64,000 nt of DNA from Erigeron canadensis (Eukaryota > Streptophyta > Magnoliopsida > Asterales > Asteraceae), in contig NC_057768.1 in assembly GCF_010389155.1 (NCBI RefSeq), positions 11,158,501 to 11,222,500 on the forward strand, given 5' to 3'. Both the position numbers and the translations under genes were made by a program. The notes under the pieces were generated by a model that had not been told where the DNA came from, searched no databases, and worked only from the letters and a program-made list of their open reading frames with translations. Positions 35,186 to 48,014 of this stretch are shown here, piece after piece; within the stretch, counting starts at the first letter, position 1, and each line of letters opens with the position of its first letter.

Positions 35186-38100
35186 CTTTCTCTATGTTTT
35201 AACGGTGGAGTTAATGGTTAGACACCTTGTAGATTAACACCCAACCTGAGTTCGAATCCCAGTTTTCACCACTTGGAATTTTTCCGGTAGATCATACCTA
35301 AAGGATCGAACTCAAGACCCCGGAGGCACGGACACAGTGGCGACCAGGATTTTAGGTTTAGTCCTAGGGGGTCGAACTTAAAATTGAGCTGGAGTGGGTC
35401 ATATGGGATTATAAGTGTGCGTTTTGGATTAGTTTTGGACTAAACTAATACATAAAAATAGTACTAGAACATAAACTTTTATAGACATTGTGGGGTAGCC
35501 ACGACAACCCTTTGCCTCCATGTAGCTCGACCTCCGTAGAGTAAACCTTCTCACCTTGCCTTATAACAATTGGACCAGGGATGATTGACATCTATCTAAT
35601 TATGTATGTAAGTAACACCTAATGCCGTCTTCCATGGGTTTTGGGTCATAGTACCATCTATGACGGTGTAAGTTAGTGAAGTTCATGTTAAAGCATAAAC
35701 TATAAGTACATTACCTTTATTGGTATATTACAAAGTACATCACCTACATTGGGACAAAGTGAAAGTGTGTTGCTATTTTATGACCTTCACCCCAACATAC
35801 ATTCTTGGATCATTATCAAATTCTAACCCAACTTGTTTACGGGTTTTATGCCAAGTGCACTCTTTGCACATGATGAGCAATGTTTAGGTCTCTTTTGCTA
35901 ATAGGCATGCCACTGCCACCTAATAGCCATCAGCGCTAAGGTGTCTAGTAGGTCTGATAGAAGACTGGGGTACAAGCTTCACTGGGTAAACATCATATAG
36001 AATTGCCAGTGAAAATGTTTGGAATTTGCCACAAAATACCTCCTTAGTAGCCTGAACATGGTACAGTAAACAAGTGTATGCTGCAAGGGTTACTTTTCGG
36101 GTTCAAGTATATATATTATTTCAAATGTTAATGCATTGATCTATGCCATGTGGCTCCTCCGCTTGTTAGTCATAGGTATTTATTTATTTTTGACTTACTA
36201 GCTATTATTGTGTGCGTGATTCTTGTTGAGCCCAGGTTACATTTCGCGATGCGGAAGCAGCAAAGAGGGCTTGTGCTGATCCCAATCCAGTTATCGATGG
36301 TAGAAGGGCAAATTGTAATTTGGCATCACTTGGGCGACCTCAACCACCTTTGCCTTTTGGTAGGAGTTTTAACTTTTAATCTTTGCTTTAACTATCTTTA
36401 TCTGCACTTGTTCTTTCATCTTTTGAAATGTCAGATCTACCTTTGCCTTTTGGTAGGAGTTTTAACTTTTAATCTTTGCTTTAACTATCTTTATCTGCAC
36501 TTGTTCTTTCATCTTTTGAAATGTCAGATCTTTCACATGGTGGTGAGTTTGGGTTAGTGCTCTTGTTCATGGTGAAATGCATGGAATTGCTTATCTGTAG
36601 TAGAATAATTGTAAATGAAGACAAGCTAATAGGAATAAGTCAAATGTAATCCACTAATCCTATCTAAAAATATAAGCATTAGTATCCAGATGACAACCAA
36701 ATACAAGTGTAATCCCAATTTTAAACATGGTTACTGACTTATGTTTTTCAAAAATGCTTGTAGCGCAGTTCCAAATACTTTTAGTTGTAACTGTACCTCT
36801 TAGGACTCGAGTTCTTAAATTCCATTATTTGTGTTTGGTTTTGGGGTTAAGATTTGTAGTTATTGGCATACGGAATATTTGATTTAGAGGAACTATGGGA
36901 ATCTCACATTAGATTTTTGAGTAATGTGAGTGACTTTAGAAAATGATGCCTTGACTATGGCATCATTTTGGTAAACAATAATGGAAGTGTAGATGCTGCT
37001 GTTATCTAAAACTGTCTGTCTATGTTGAGGAATAAGCTGATATAATTGAGATAATTCTTTACTTTATTAATCCATTATAAAGTAGATTATACATGGGGCA
37101 TACACCATATATAAGATTAAATTTTACACACTTTATTATGAAACTAGTTACTGTGTGTATGCTTATACCTAGTCCAGACTGCAAAGTCAGAAAGATGAGT
37201 ACAACTAGCTGAGTTAGGGACTGTTGTTGACTTGTTTACTCTGTTTAAGTTCAACTACAGCCAAGGTTGTGAAACTCGGGAATCAGGATTGGATCCGGGG
37301 GGGGGGGGGGGGGGGGGGGGACAGGATTTTTTAAACATTGGATTGTCGGTTTTTTTTATGTATAAAATAATAGTTTTTGAAATTAGATGCAAGAAAAAAT
37401 TAAAAATATATATAAAACATAACATGATTTTTCAAGTTAAACATAATTGTCTAAAAACAATAACATAATTAATAAAAGCTTAAAAAAAGGTTTGACTTTG
37501 GTTGACCCGATCCGATACAGCCGAGTCTTGACCGGTACAACTGAGTCTTGACCGGTACAACTGAGTCTTGACCAAGTTGACCCGAGTCTGGAACCCTGAC
37601 TGATTTTCAGACCGAGTATGACAAACTCGTATCGTCAGTTGGCAAATACACGATCCGACTCAGCTTTATCGGCCGAGTTTCACAACACTAGCTACAGCTA
37701 CATGAGAAGGTAATTAGAAAGGGAAGATGTAATGATTAACAAACTCTGGTGTTGGTTAGAAAACCTTGTGTGTAGTACCTCATGATCCTAAAATAGGCTA
37801 CTTCACTGAGTTATGGGTTGATTATGTTGAAACTGAATACGGGCTAGGAGGTCTTTGGGTCCAGAACCTTGCCCATACTAACAGCTTTAGCACATATGAT
37901 GATATGGTGTTCAGTGGTGTGTGTGTGCGTGGTGGTGGGGGGGGGGGGGTCCATACGGATATAACATCTTAACGAATTACGGATGAAATGGCACTTTAGC
38001 GTGGAAAAACAGGGAAGGGGGGGGGGGGGGGGGATATGGTTGTCTATGATGGTGTTTATTTAATAACTTAGTGGTACATGGTGTTGTGAAAACTAATATA

Positions 38101-41100
38101 AATAAGCCACATGGCCGCCTCTACGGATTTATCGACCTCAGTCGAGATACGAAAAAGGCCCCGTAGGCTAGATGGTACAAAAGGACATCCAAGTTTTCTC
38201 TTTTTCTGTTTTTGACTGTCGGATAATTGTTTAAGAGGCATAATTTCTGAAATCATATCCATGTTTGACGCGATTAGAAATCGAATTTAAATTTTAAATA
38301 CTCGATTCTAGTTTTACGCTCTAACAATTAATAAAATTCTTCTTAATAAACTATATTATACATAATAACCATAATTTGATGGTACAATAGACTAAAGAGA
38401 TAAAAATAATACCCGAACCTTAAGAATAAAATATTAGTAATTTACAAATAAATAAATATAAAACAAAAAGTAAACAATACTAAAATATAAATTAAAGTAG
38501 GTAAAAAGTAAAAATAAAAACTAAAAAGAGTCTAATTAAATAATTTACAATTAAATAATTAGAAATTAAACTTACTTTAATATTATATTTTCACAAAAGT
38601 GAAAACTACATGGATGAAAAAGGCATCGCCAAAACACTGTTTGCCCGAATGTTAAAGCTGCGACTACATCTAAATAATTAAACTTTCTTAATTGGCAATT
38701 CATAAAAGATGTGTAGGTGGGTTTTCTTGGGTCAAGTTAAATGATTTAATTTATGCATGTGACCATGTGTATATATAAGTTCGGGCCCCTAAATCGGATC
38801 TGGGATAGTCATCCCTTTTTGTCCTATCACCTATGGTCTTGATATCAATTACTACATTTCTCTTTAGGTTTCTTAATTGCTTTTGGCATTAGTTTATCCA
38901 AATCTATCTCATGCCGGGTAGTATAAAATGTGGTTTATCAATAGCCTTGCATGTCTTAAGACGGAAATATTATCGGGTTTATGGTGCCACATTGTGTATG
39001 TAATTAATATAGAATTTCTATCATGTTGCAATTGTCAAAATTACATGGAGAATCATTTCCCTTTTCTTTTGCTTATATAAACGAGCAAGATACAACATAT
39101 TCACGCTTGATTTTACTTGTAGGACGTATGAGACCAGCAACACCCTACTTTGGGGGTCCTCCTGGGGGACCATTCATTGGAGACCCGAGTTACCGCCAAC
39201 CGGTTCCTTACAATTATCAGCAATTTCCATATTCCTTATATGGGTTTGTCACTTTTCATATCTTTCTTACTGTTAATTGTTATTGTTGTGACTTATGCTA
39301 GATCGTCCTACATTTTCCGCCTACTCCATCCTCCTACATACATACATTTCATGATGTGTCAATACCCATTTGGCCATTTCTCTTATCCCATCTCATCCCC
39401 TACATATTGTAACGTGTCACAATCATATGAGTAGGAGGATATGTAGGCACAAAGTGTAGGATTAAATATCATCTCTTGTTGTCATTTGTTATTCAAAGTT
39501 CAGACGTTGAGATGTCCGTTTCATGGTATTCGGGAAAAAATTCGATAATTATACAGATAAACGTTCTTGTACTCATACATATTGTTAACTACATATGAAT
39601 ACTCCATAAACTGAACAAAAATTGTTATAACCTGATTTATCAATGTCTAACCATTTTGGTTCAAACATTTTTTGACACGTTGACCAACCTGATTTTTCCT
39701 GCCCGCTTTGCTCCCTGTGTAGATACATCCAGTCAAATGCCTGTTGATGAAAGTTATATCCCCCTGCAGTCATCCTTGACACTGAAATTCAGATAAAAAA
39801 TATAAAATCAAGTAATTGAGATATTTTATAATTTGATTTTACTATCATTATTTTTCAAATAGGTATCCACCATATGTACCTGAATACGTCTTCCATCAGG
39901 TGAATACCCTTGAATCTCTTGCTGTTTATATATTACAACATCCATGTCGTTGAGAAGTGTTGGATTGTTAAATGAATGTAAACCATTTATGTTTGTCAGA
40001 TTCCATACAGTCCGTACATGGGCCAGCTACCACAACATCCTCAGTTGTTTGGGCTACCTGGCCCCATCAACACAAATGTATATCCGTTTGGTCAAATGGG
40101 CCCACCACCCTCTGGAAGCCCAGGTCATAGAGCACTTCAGGGGATTGTAGCTCCTGGTCCTCATGTTATGCCATATACTAGGCCAAGTGTTGGTGGAACT
40201 TCTGCAGAAACTGTTCCAATGTCTCCGGCACCATATTTCACAGGTTGGTCTTTTTCTATAGCCATCGATATTTGATTAATTAGTTCATGAAAATCACTTC
40301 TCCGTGTTTTTGGCTCAAAAAGTGTACCATATCTCCAGGGTGGCCAATATAGATGCAATTTGTAATTCTGTATGACTGTTACTGGAAAAGAGGATAACTT
40401 TCTTTTAAACTTGGAGTATTCTTATTTACAAATACTTGGGTTAACCCATATGTATATAAAACAGATGAGTTATTTGTGTGAGTTTGATCAATTTACAGTT
40501 TGGAGTCTTATAAATAACTAATAGAAGGACCGAGAAGGCAAGTATTCACCACATAAGCACCAAGGAAAATTTATTTTTTTTGGATAAATTTATTCTTCAA
40601 GTATAACCTTTTGAGGGCAGACATTTTTTTCAAATTAAATTGCTTTTTTGATCCGACTTCTTATGTGGATTTATGTGATGGCATGCATGCCTATTTCTCA
40701 GCAAATATACATCATGTGTGTGTATTTCTGCTAACTGTGTTTTGATGTGTTCAATTACTTACATCCGAAGTCAACATCTTGTCATTACAGATGAACCATA
40801 CTAGAATTTATTGCTTATGGTAGATGTGATAGTTTTAACCCTTTAATCATTAATGCAATGACCAGCTGGGATAAACTTTCAAACGGGTGCTAGAACAGCT
40901 TCATGTGATCCTGGTCAAATCTGTAGGTTCAGGCCCAAAATATTTCACACTCACACACTCAATATGCAGAAAATATGAAGAAAATGAGAAAACTTTCTGT
41001 TACTTTCTAAGGGAAACTTACATTACTAAAAAAAAAGTATGTCTATATATACAAACTAGGAATAATAAACTACTATCTTCCTAAAAACCAGTAAATAAAA

Positions 41101-44100
41101 CCATACACTCTTTGATGCCATCGCACTTTCTAGGGGTCAAACCTCAACTTCTTTAATATTCAATGTTATACCAAATGCACATATAGACCCAACATAAGTC
41201 AGTAACCCACGTACACTACAATCATGTATCATACTTGTCAATCATGGACTCTTTCAAACTCAATTAACCATACCCATTTATCCATGAAACAATACTTGAC
41301 CCGTTAATAAACTCGACCCATCAAGATTAACCCAACATTCACCCCCTTAATCTTGATTTCGATTCTTTCTCTTCTTGCTTACGATGCTAAAAACCGGAAT
41401 CGTTTGACTTACTAAACTTGCCACCTCACTTGTCTTTTGTCCTTTTCTTTCATACTACAACCTGAAGATAAATATAATAATCTCCTTTTTATCACACAAA
41501 ATTTAGGCAACAAAGAGACTAATTCATGTTGTGTTTCCTCCCGTACTACAACACAAGATGTTGGTTTGACTTTAGTTTGTTTGACTTTCTAAGCATCAAG
41601 CCAACACCTATGCATCTTCCTTCAATTTTCAACAATTTTCAGGAACCAAACAACACAAACTCAGGCCTTTTGACCGAACCATTCTCTCTTGATGCTGCTC
41701 ACCATCTTTTGTATATCTCTTTCTTTTCCATCCTTTTTCAAACAGGTTGTTTTTCATGCCCTTTCAAGGTTACTCTCACCATGTCTTTCACTGCAAGTCT
41801 CCAACCCTTTTCACATGCTTCTGGTTGCTTAATATTCTCTTCATTCCTTGACCAATAATCAGGGTTAATCAACAAGTCCAATGATTTGGCCAGAATCATG
41901 GCTCGTCTTTCAACCCATTTGATCCCTTAGAACCAAAGCCTTGAATGTTGTTAACTTGCATCCATATGAAAACTTTGATCAAGAGTCCTCATATGGTCAT
42001 CACTCAACCCAAACAACCACACCATCAACACACATTCTTACTTCACCATTTTCAGTTTCTCGTGACCACAAACAATTTTACTTTCACATATCAAGAAACT
42101 GATTTCACTCATTCTCCATTCATCACTCCAACAATCAAACAATTCCTACACCAAATCTTGCTTTCGGTCCTGCTAATCATACCGCTGCAGCCCGGTATCT
42201 TGCTCTTGCTTCTTGCTCTTGCTATGACGCGTCTCTTGCTACTTGCTCTTGCTACTTGTGGGATTCCCTTTCTTTATCTTCTTGCTAACATGCTGATTTC
42301 TTGCTTCAAGGACTCAAAACAGAACCCTACTTACTTCTTGCTGCTGCTGTATCTTTCGCCCCACAGCCATGGGCTGCTCTTTCACTTGCCAACGACTCTC
42401 AAACCGGCCCTTTTCTCGCCCCTTGCTCTGATACCACGTGTAGGTTCAGGCCCAAAGTATTTCACACTCACACACTCAATATGCAGAAAATATGAAGAAA
42501 ATGAGAAAACTTTCTGTTACTTTCTAAGGGAAACTTACATTACTAAAAACAAAAGCATATATATAGACTTACATGAAGGAAACTTGCAACTTACAAACTA
42601 GGAATAATAAACTACTATCTTCCTAAAAACCAGTAAATAAAACCATGCACTCTTTGATGCCATCGCACTTTCTAGACCCGGTCAAACCTCAATTTCTTTA
42701 ATATTCAATATTATACAAAATGCACATATAGACCCAACATAAGTCAGTAACCCACGTACACTACAATCATGTATCATACTTGTCAATTATGGACTCTTTC
42801 AGACTCAATTAACCATACCCATTTATCCATGAAACAATACTTGACGCGTTAATAAACTCGACCCATCAAGATTAACCCAACAAAATCTGTTGAAAAAGTA
42901 TCTTGAACTGTATTTTAAATGAATAAGATATCTCACAAGTTCTCCGTAAGTAAGGGAATTGATTACTTTAGAAACGTTTTTGGACGATCTGCATTCCCCA
43001 ACCTGACCAGATTTGGAGTTGTAACTACATACCCCAAATTGATTTGTTACCCTACCTGTCGGCCCACCTAATTACCCCCCTCTACTTAAACGCTTTAACA
43101 GTTCATTTTTCATCACCAAATTCTCATGCTCATCTTAATTTTTAAAAAAAAATTTTTTTTTTTTGTTTTTTTTATAAAATTTCATGTGTTGTTAATCTGT
43201 TGGTGATTGCTCAAGCATTAGGAGGCTTTAGCCTTACCGCCTCTTGTAGTCACTGTTCTGAATGGTATTTCTCTGATCTCTAGAGTCAACGGTTATCAAG
43301 ACGCATTGGCTCTTGTTAGGTGCTCTTGTCTTTTAGTTGCTAGGAGAATGAGGTGCAAGGTGCATCAGGTGTGGGATTGATTGAAATGAGATGATAGATC
43401 ATTCTGTTATCATTAAACTAAATATATTTTCTTCAAATTGTTGTACTTACAAAATAGAAACATGGTATGGCCTAACCGAGCTTTTTAAGAAGACTGTTTT
43501 ATGGTTTATAAAAGAAATATATATTTAATAGTCCGATAAATGATGTTATGAGGCTCACTTCCCCATGGCATAGAAACACAAGTTTGTTATAATCTTCTCT
43601 CTTTACAATGTAGTCGTAACATATATATTAGTTTTGCAGTTTCAGTTGATATGAGTATAATAAGAAAGGTGTATTAGGGCCCTCACTATATATAGCAGGA
43701 AAACACACATGTTTTGGTATATATCTTGCATTATTGGAATACCGAAAAGAATAATGAGTTTAGCACATCATCTTTAATTGACGACCCTCTGATTGGCCCA
43801 AGATTCATCATGATACATGGTGAAATCAACTGGATATTGTGTGATAGATTCGCATGGTAGATTAACTTGCAGAATTGAAATTGTGGCTTTTTTGAGAAAG
43901 GAGTCATAGAGAGATATTATGATCACGGGCGCATGGCACCACTGTGTAATGTGTATACTTTTAGTCACATTTCTAAGTGAGAGGTTGATAGGTCTGAGTG
44001 GTTAAACTTAGCAGATAAATGCTATCCACACAGGTTTCAGCCCTTTTTCTGAAGAAATAACAACTTATCTTTCTCGTATTCATCGTATTTGTCTGTGCTT

Positions 44101-45137
44101 ATTCTGCAGGCCATCTCTGTTGTATAGTATCTGTAAGATTTATTGATCAATTCGTGTATCATGAGTATGAATTGGATATTTAACTGTGACTACTTATGAC
44201 CGCAGTTGCACCATATTTTGATGACTCTTATGTTTGCTTATAAAATGTTTTAAGCTCATTTGTAGTTTGTGAAGTCCAATCTTTTTCCCTGTAATGTCCC
44301 TTGAAATTCTTCAGAGCTGTGATTTTTCTTATGTCAGTTTAATGAGAATACTTTCGATATAAAAGAAAATTCAGTTACCTTATTAGCTTAAGATTTCTGG
44401 GCCAAGTTGAGAATTTGAAAAGTGGGTTTGAAGCTCTATATAATCATGATGGTACTAGTCTTAGGCTCTCTATATTTCAGTTGATTATCAATTGCTTGTA
44501 AAACCGAAAATTATCTATTGATGATGCAACCACCACCAAGTGATCTAGTGCGCAGGTGTCCTGATGTTCTCACAAGAGAGGTTTGAACCTTCATAGGTAA
44601 ACATCTTGGGGGTGGCAAGGGATAGGGTTTGGAAATAGCCCCGAATACCCTGGTTAGGACATCTCAGCTAAAGACTTGTCCTTCCCAGTAACCTAAACAA
44701 TGAAAATCATTTCAGTTGTGGGATCAAACTATTTGCCCATATGACACCATGATGCAACTTTGGGTGACGTCTGTTTCTCTAATGCGTCAATCTGTTTGTT
44801 TATGGTCCAACGTTTTTGGTTGTTACTTAGTTCTTAAGAACTTGTGAGATGTTGACATGGAGGTTTAATGAACCAAATTTTCTGCTTTTTATTTACACAG
44901 CACTTTATTTTGGCTTTGTTGCCCTCAAGAGTATCACAAGTTTTTTTATTTATCTGACAATTGCTTGTTTACCCGATCTTAAGTACTTGCAAGATATGGG
45001 AGGCTGATGTTTCTATTATATAATTTCTGTTTAGTTTTAATATTTATATATGGGTTTCAGGTGTTGCTCCACCATATTTTGGACAGATGAGGGGTGCCCA
45101 TCCTTCTCAGTTCACTCAGGGGACTGGTTCAGAGTAG
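34913..45137 (+). CDS. Single-RRM RNA-binding protein (ARP1 / RBM24-like), seven exons
   Basis: Exons are 34913-35119, 36236-36359, 39123-39243, 39863-39899, 40000-40243, 40866-40913 and 45061-45137, totalling 858 bp and 285 aa with all phases agreeing. The RRM covers about residues 23-100, with RNP2 VFVGGL (26-31) and RNP1 KGYGFVTF (65-72). The rest is Pro/Gly/Tyr-rich low-complexity sequence ([33 protein letters not shown]), and the C-terminus is [10 protein letters not shown]. Such plant proteins act in nuclear or cytoplasmic RNA processing and stability; the target RNAs are not known from sequence. Exon 4 is only 37 bp. Exon 6 (48 bp) is the least certain: it keeps the frame whether included or skipped (269 aa without it), so it may be a cassette exon. 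The start is the first ATG in the leader and gives the usual short N-terminus before the RRM. A probable intron lies just after the stop. Confidence 0.88.
35160..35181. repeat. Poly-T tract in RRM intron 1
   Basis: About 26 T near the start of intron 1, beginning about 34 bp after the donor. Confidence 0.8.
35200..35360 (+). mobile_element. Possible tRNA-derived SINE fragment in RRM intron 1
   Basis: TTAATGGTTAGACACC resembles an A box and GAGTTCGAATCCC (35248-35260) is a near-perfect B box. A second, opposite B-box-like GGATCGAACTCAAGACC follows at about 35303. The ends and target duplication were not resolved. Confidence 0.45.
36346..36531. repeat. Perfect 93-bp tandem duplication spanning the exon 2 splice donor
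   Basis: Positions 36346-36438 and 36439-36531 are identical in my reading. Each copy begins ACCTTTGCCTTTTG|GTAGG, so both the last 14 bases of exon 2 and its donor exist twice. Reading through to the second donor would add 93 bp but meets an in-frame TAA soon after the first donor. Confidence 0.92.
37266..37688. mobile_element. MITE-like element with 14-bp inverted ends in RRM intron 2
   Basis: GTTGTGAAACTCGG at the left is mirrored by CCGAGTTTCACAACAC at the right, about 420 bp apart. The interior holds a G24 run (37297-37320) and three tandem copies of ACTGAGTCTTGACCGGTACA-like units at about 37518-37577. No clear target duplication was found. Confidence 0.55.
37937..38033. repeat. Two further G-tracts in RRM intron 2
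   Basis: Runs of about 13 G (37937-37949) and 17 G (38017-38033). With the G24 run they give three long sense-strand G-tracts in one intron. Confidence 0.8.
39307..39460. mobile_element. Small MITE with ~32-bp inverted ends in RRM intron 3
   Basis: The left end is CCTACATTTTCCGCCTAC followed by ATCCTCCTACAT. The right end, reversed, is CCTACACTTTGTGCCTAC followed by ATCCTCCTAC. The total is about 154 bp with no coding. The superfamily is unknown and the target duplication was not resolved. Confidence 0.65.
40922..42882 (-). mobile_element. Small non-autonomous LTR element in RRM intron 6
   Basis: LTRs at 40922-41337 (416 bp) and 42439-42882 (444 bp) start TGTAGGTTCAGGCCCAAA and end GATTAACCCAACA. 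The left LTR lacks about 28 bp present in the right one. The target duplication is AAATC on both sides (40917-40921 and 42883-42887). On the minus strand, TGGTATCAGAGC (42436-42425) is a tRNA-Met primer site two bases inside the right LTR, and AAGGGGGTGAA beside the left LTR is the purine tract. The element is therefore antisense to the gene. The 1.1-kb interior has CTTGCTCTTGCT-type repeats and no pol, as in TRIM or LARD elements. It inserted 8 bp after the end of exon 6. Confidence 0.93.
44520..44700 (+). mobile_element. Possible SINE in RRM intron 6
   Basis: TGATCTAGTGCGCAGG resembles an A box and GGTTTGAACCTTC (44580-44592) a B box, with about 38 bp between them. The ends were not defined. 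Confidence 0.4.
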
Positions 45138-45253
45138 AGAGGGCTTGATTAAGAGATAACGGATCGCTTCCCGAGGTATGTATATTAATTACCCCATGTC
45201 ATCACTCTTTCTTTTCTACTTACCTTTTAAACGTATCTCCACTTTACAAACAG
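45138..45253 (+). other. RRM gene 3' UTR with a probable intron at 45176-45253
   Basis: A donor GAG|GTATGT lies 38 nt after the stop and a pyrimidine-rich acceptor ...ACAAACAG ends at 45253. An exon junction that close to the stop is usually below the distance that triggers nonsense-mediated decay. Confidence 0.55.
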
Positions 45254-45840
45254 GTGCCCACTAACCGCAAGATGACATTGCATGTTACTTGAGTGACAGA
45301 TTTCACTTTTGGCCTTGGATGTCTTTGTTGTTTCTTTGAAGAGGTATTAGAATATAAGAGTTAGTGACTACTGAGGTGGCAAAATGGGTGGTTTTGTATT
45401 GGGCGAAAAGGCTTGGGTCGTTTCCTCAAAATTTATTTGTCCCTTTTTGCTTTTAAGTCGATAATTGCGTTACATATGATTATAAAAGTTATGTTATTAC
45501 TGTAATAATCTAGTTAATTTTAATACTACAAAGGTTTTATGTGAAATATATACTATAGTTGACTTTTTCGTGTAAACGATCCAACCCATTTCGACCACTA
45601 CTGAATACCTTCGATCCTTCGCATTTTTTATTCCTTTTTGTCTTGCCTTTGCTAACTTCTTTTTGAAGGTTTTCAGGTCATCAGAAGTCATGGACATGAA
45701 GGGTCATATGGAGTCGATATTCAAAAAATTAAACTTTGAATAGCCAGACTATGAACATAAAAGTGCTAAAACTGTGGTTTAACTGGTCTGTATAATTGGT
45801 AACGGGCTTGTAATGCAAGTCTAGTGTCACTCTCATAAAG
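45254..45840 (+). other. Probable 3' UTR and 3' flank of the RRM gene
   Basis: Moderately AT-rich, non-coding. The polyadenylation site was not fixed. Additional untranslated exons further right (a possible acceptor near 46040) cannot be excluded. Confidence 0.4.
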
Positions 45841-45853
45841 TGTTAACAACGAA

Positions 45854-45882
45854 GATTGCTGGAATTTGGTATTCCAGCAATC
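45854..45882. repeat. Perfect 12-bp hairpin downstream of the RRM gene
   Basis: GATTGCTGGAAT (45854-45865), loop TTGGT, ATTCCAGCAATC (45871-45882). An outer imperfect pair, ACGAAGATT with GAATCTTCGT, extends the inversion. Confidence 0.85.
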
Positions 45883-48014
45883 GTATATGACAGAATCTTC
45901 GTATGATTCTAGATGGTCATCTAAACTTGGTGTATAGACACCATGGTCACTCTCTGGTCATTTAACTTAATGACCGCCTTTCTTTTTTATTTTTCCCTGC
46001 TTTTGTTTCCCTTCTCCCCTTCCTTCTTAAATTGAACAGCAGACGCTCATATTATCATGGGTGTGTGGATCTGGACTATGTATGGTGGACGGTTAACTGG
46101 TTCAGGATGGTTTACTTGGTTGATCCTGGAGGTATGAATTTGATTATTTGGAATATTCAAACTGTTCTGCATTGGAAACAAGATGATGAAGGATTAATTA
46201 CTACTGGTAGATGCTTAAATTTTAAGTTCGGTTTATTTCAAAAGTTACCATAGATTCTTTGAATTTCCTTGTCTATATTTGATCTCTATTTCATAATGGA
46301 ACATACAACATGTTTTAAGACGTCTCTTCCTGGTGCAACAACTACAGATATTTGTCGAGTGATTCCAAGTCTTTCATTTTCGGGACTGTACCTTTTGTTT
46401 TCTTTGCCACAATTTCTTTTAAATCCCCAGTTTCTGAGACTTTCCTTGTGTAATTGCTAGTCTATGCCTCTCCACTAGTTTCATGTATCTAACATTATTT
46501 TTGCTGTGTTAAAGTCTCTCTTATGATGTCCATATGCACCAAATCATAAGTTCTGTACTTGTTAGATATAAAGACCACAACGATTTTGTTTACTAAACTA
46601 TTAAATTTTGTTTAGGTTAAATTGTGTGTAATTGTGTTATGTCATCTAGTGATGCTTGTCATGTAATAAACCTGGTTTGAAAATAGGCTTTTTGGTCAGC
46701 TCATACTAGTGGAGTCACGATCGTTTGTCTCAACCATTGTAGTCATTCAAGCTACAAGGGACCTGGACCATGAATGGGACTTTCAGTGAGGTCCATCCTT
46801 GTGGATTCATAATCCTTTGTCCCAATAATATTAGCATGTGACGTCTTCGTGTTGGAATCTCAAATCCGTTTAGAGCAAGGGCTCATGTTTTCTTGAAATC
46901 TCCATTAACACCACTTATGTTTTGTAAACCACAGAATGTAAATATGTGACCCCTTCTCATGCTTATTTAGGCATTCTTATCTTTTTAAGTTTCTAATACG
47001 AAGTAATGGGAAAAAGCACACATTTTTCTTCATTAAGATTTTCAAGAAAACATCATTTTTTCATTATCTTTTCAAGTTATAAGGTATTAAAACAAAACCC
47101 ACTACTTTTCCCCTTTTTTTATTTACAGATTTTTTTAACAAAGATCTATAAAATTTGAATGGTCAAACTTTTTATGTCCTAAAGTTTCTAAAACTTATAT
47201 ATATAGTTTGGTTAATAATAATTAAGAATTTTACCAAAATCTAGAGTCTAGTTTGGTAATCTTCGTTAAAATAACTTTCACGTTACTTCCAATTTAATTT
47301 AAGGATTTGTCACATGCAAACTCAATATTAATGATTATATCTGTTATTCTTAAACTTTATTTCACAGCAGTTATTTATGATCAAATAGGTCTCCGGTCTA
47401 CCTAGCCCGCCGACTTTCTTATACAAAATTCGTAGATTAATACATGTATCAAAGTTAGCATATGTACGATGCTTTTCCGAAATTCGTAAATCTCATTTTA
47501 TAAAATCTAGTCACGAACATTGGATCCCATATCCCATTTAATGTCACTGGAACTTGGAATATCAAAATTGAACAAGCTGCTCCATTGGGTTCGATTCGTA
47601 CAGCAGATTTTTCATGCTTTTTGAATTCAGAACCTCGCCGACTTTTTGTGTAAAAATTCGTAATTGTTAATCTTCGAATATAGTACAGCCACAAAATTAA
47701 TATAGTACAGTACCAAACTTCATAACCTTATCTACGTAGATAGCACAATCTTAATCTTCGCAAATGGGATTGCTACATCGGGCATACACTGATAGATCTC
47801 AATTCATAATAAATCCCCTCCAGTTAGATCATCAATTGAAAAGTCCCCGTAAGATAATACACAAATAAATATAACAGTCCAACGTTGTATAAAACAAAGT
47901 TTAAATTTTTTGGGCACCTGCTCGACATATCGAATTATAAAGCCCTAAAACATGGGGACATTATCCAAAAGGTCAGAAAAGTACTTCAAAGGTCCCCTTG
48001 TTGGACCAAAAACT
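45883..48014. other. Intergenic region between the RRM gene and the Harbinger element
   Basis: No domain-bearing frame or transposon end was recognised. Short frames at 46032-46460 are not protein-like. The stretch from about 47400 contains weakly structured AT-rich sequence only. Confidence 0.4.

Noticed and set aside
36150..36557. 135-aa frame with internal repeat
   Set aside because: Out-of-frame translation of RRM exon 2 and of the 93-bp duplication.
41945..42601. 218-aa plus frame in the RRM intron
   Set aside because: It crosses the interior and right LTR of an antisense LTR element and is Leu/His-rich shadow translation.
46032..46460. Two short plus-strand frames downstream of the RRM gene
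   Set aside because: No recognisable domain; more likely untranslated or intergenic sequence.
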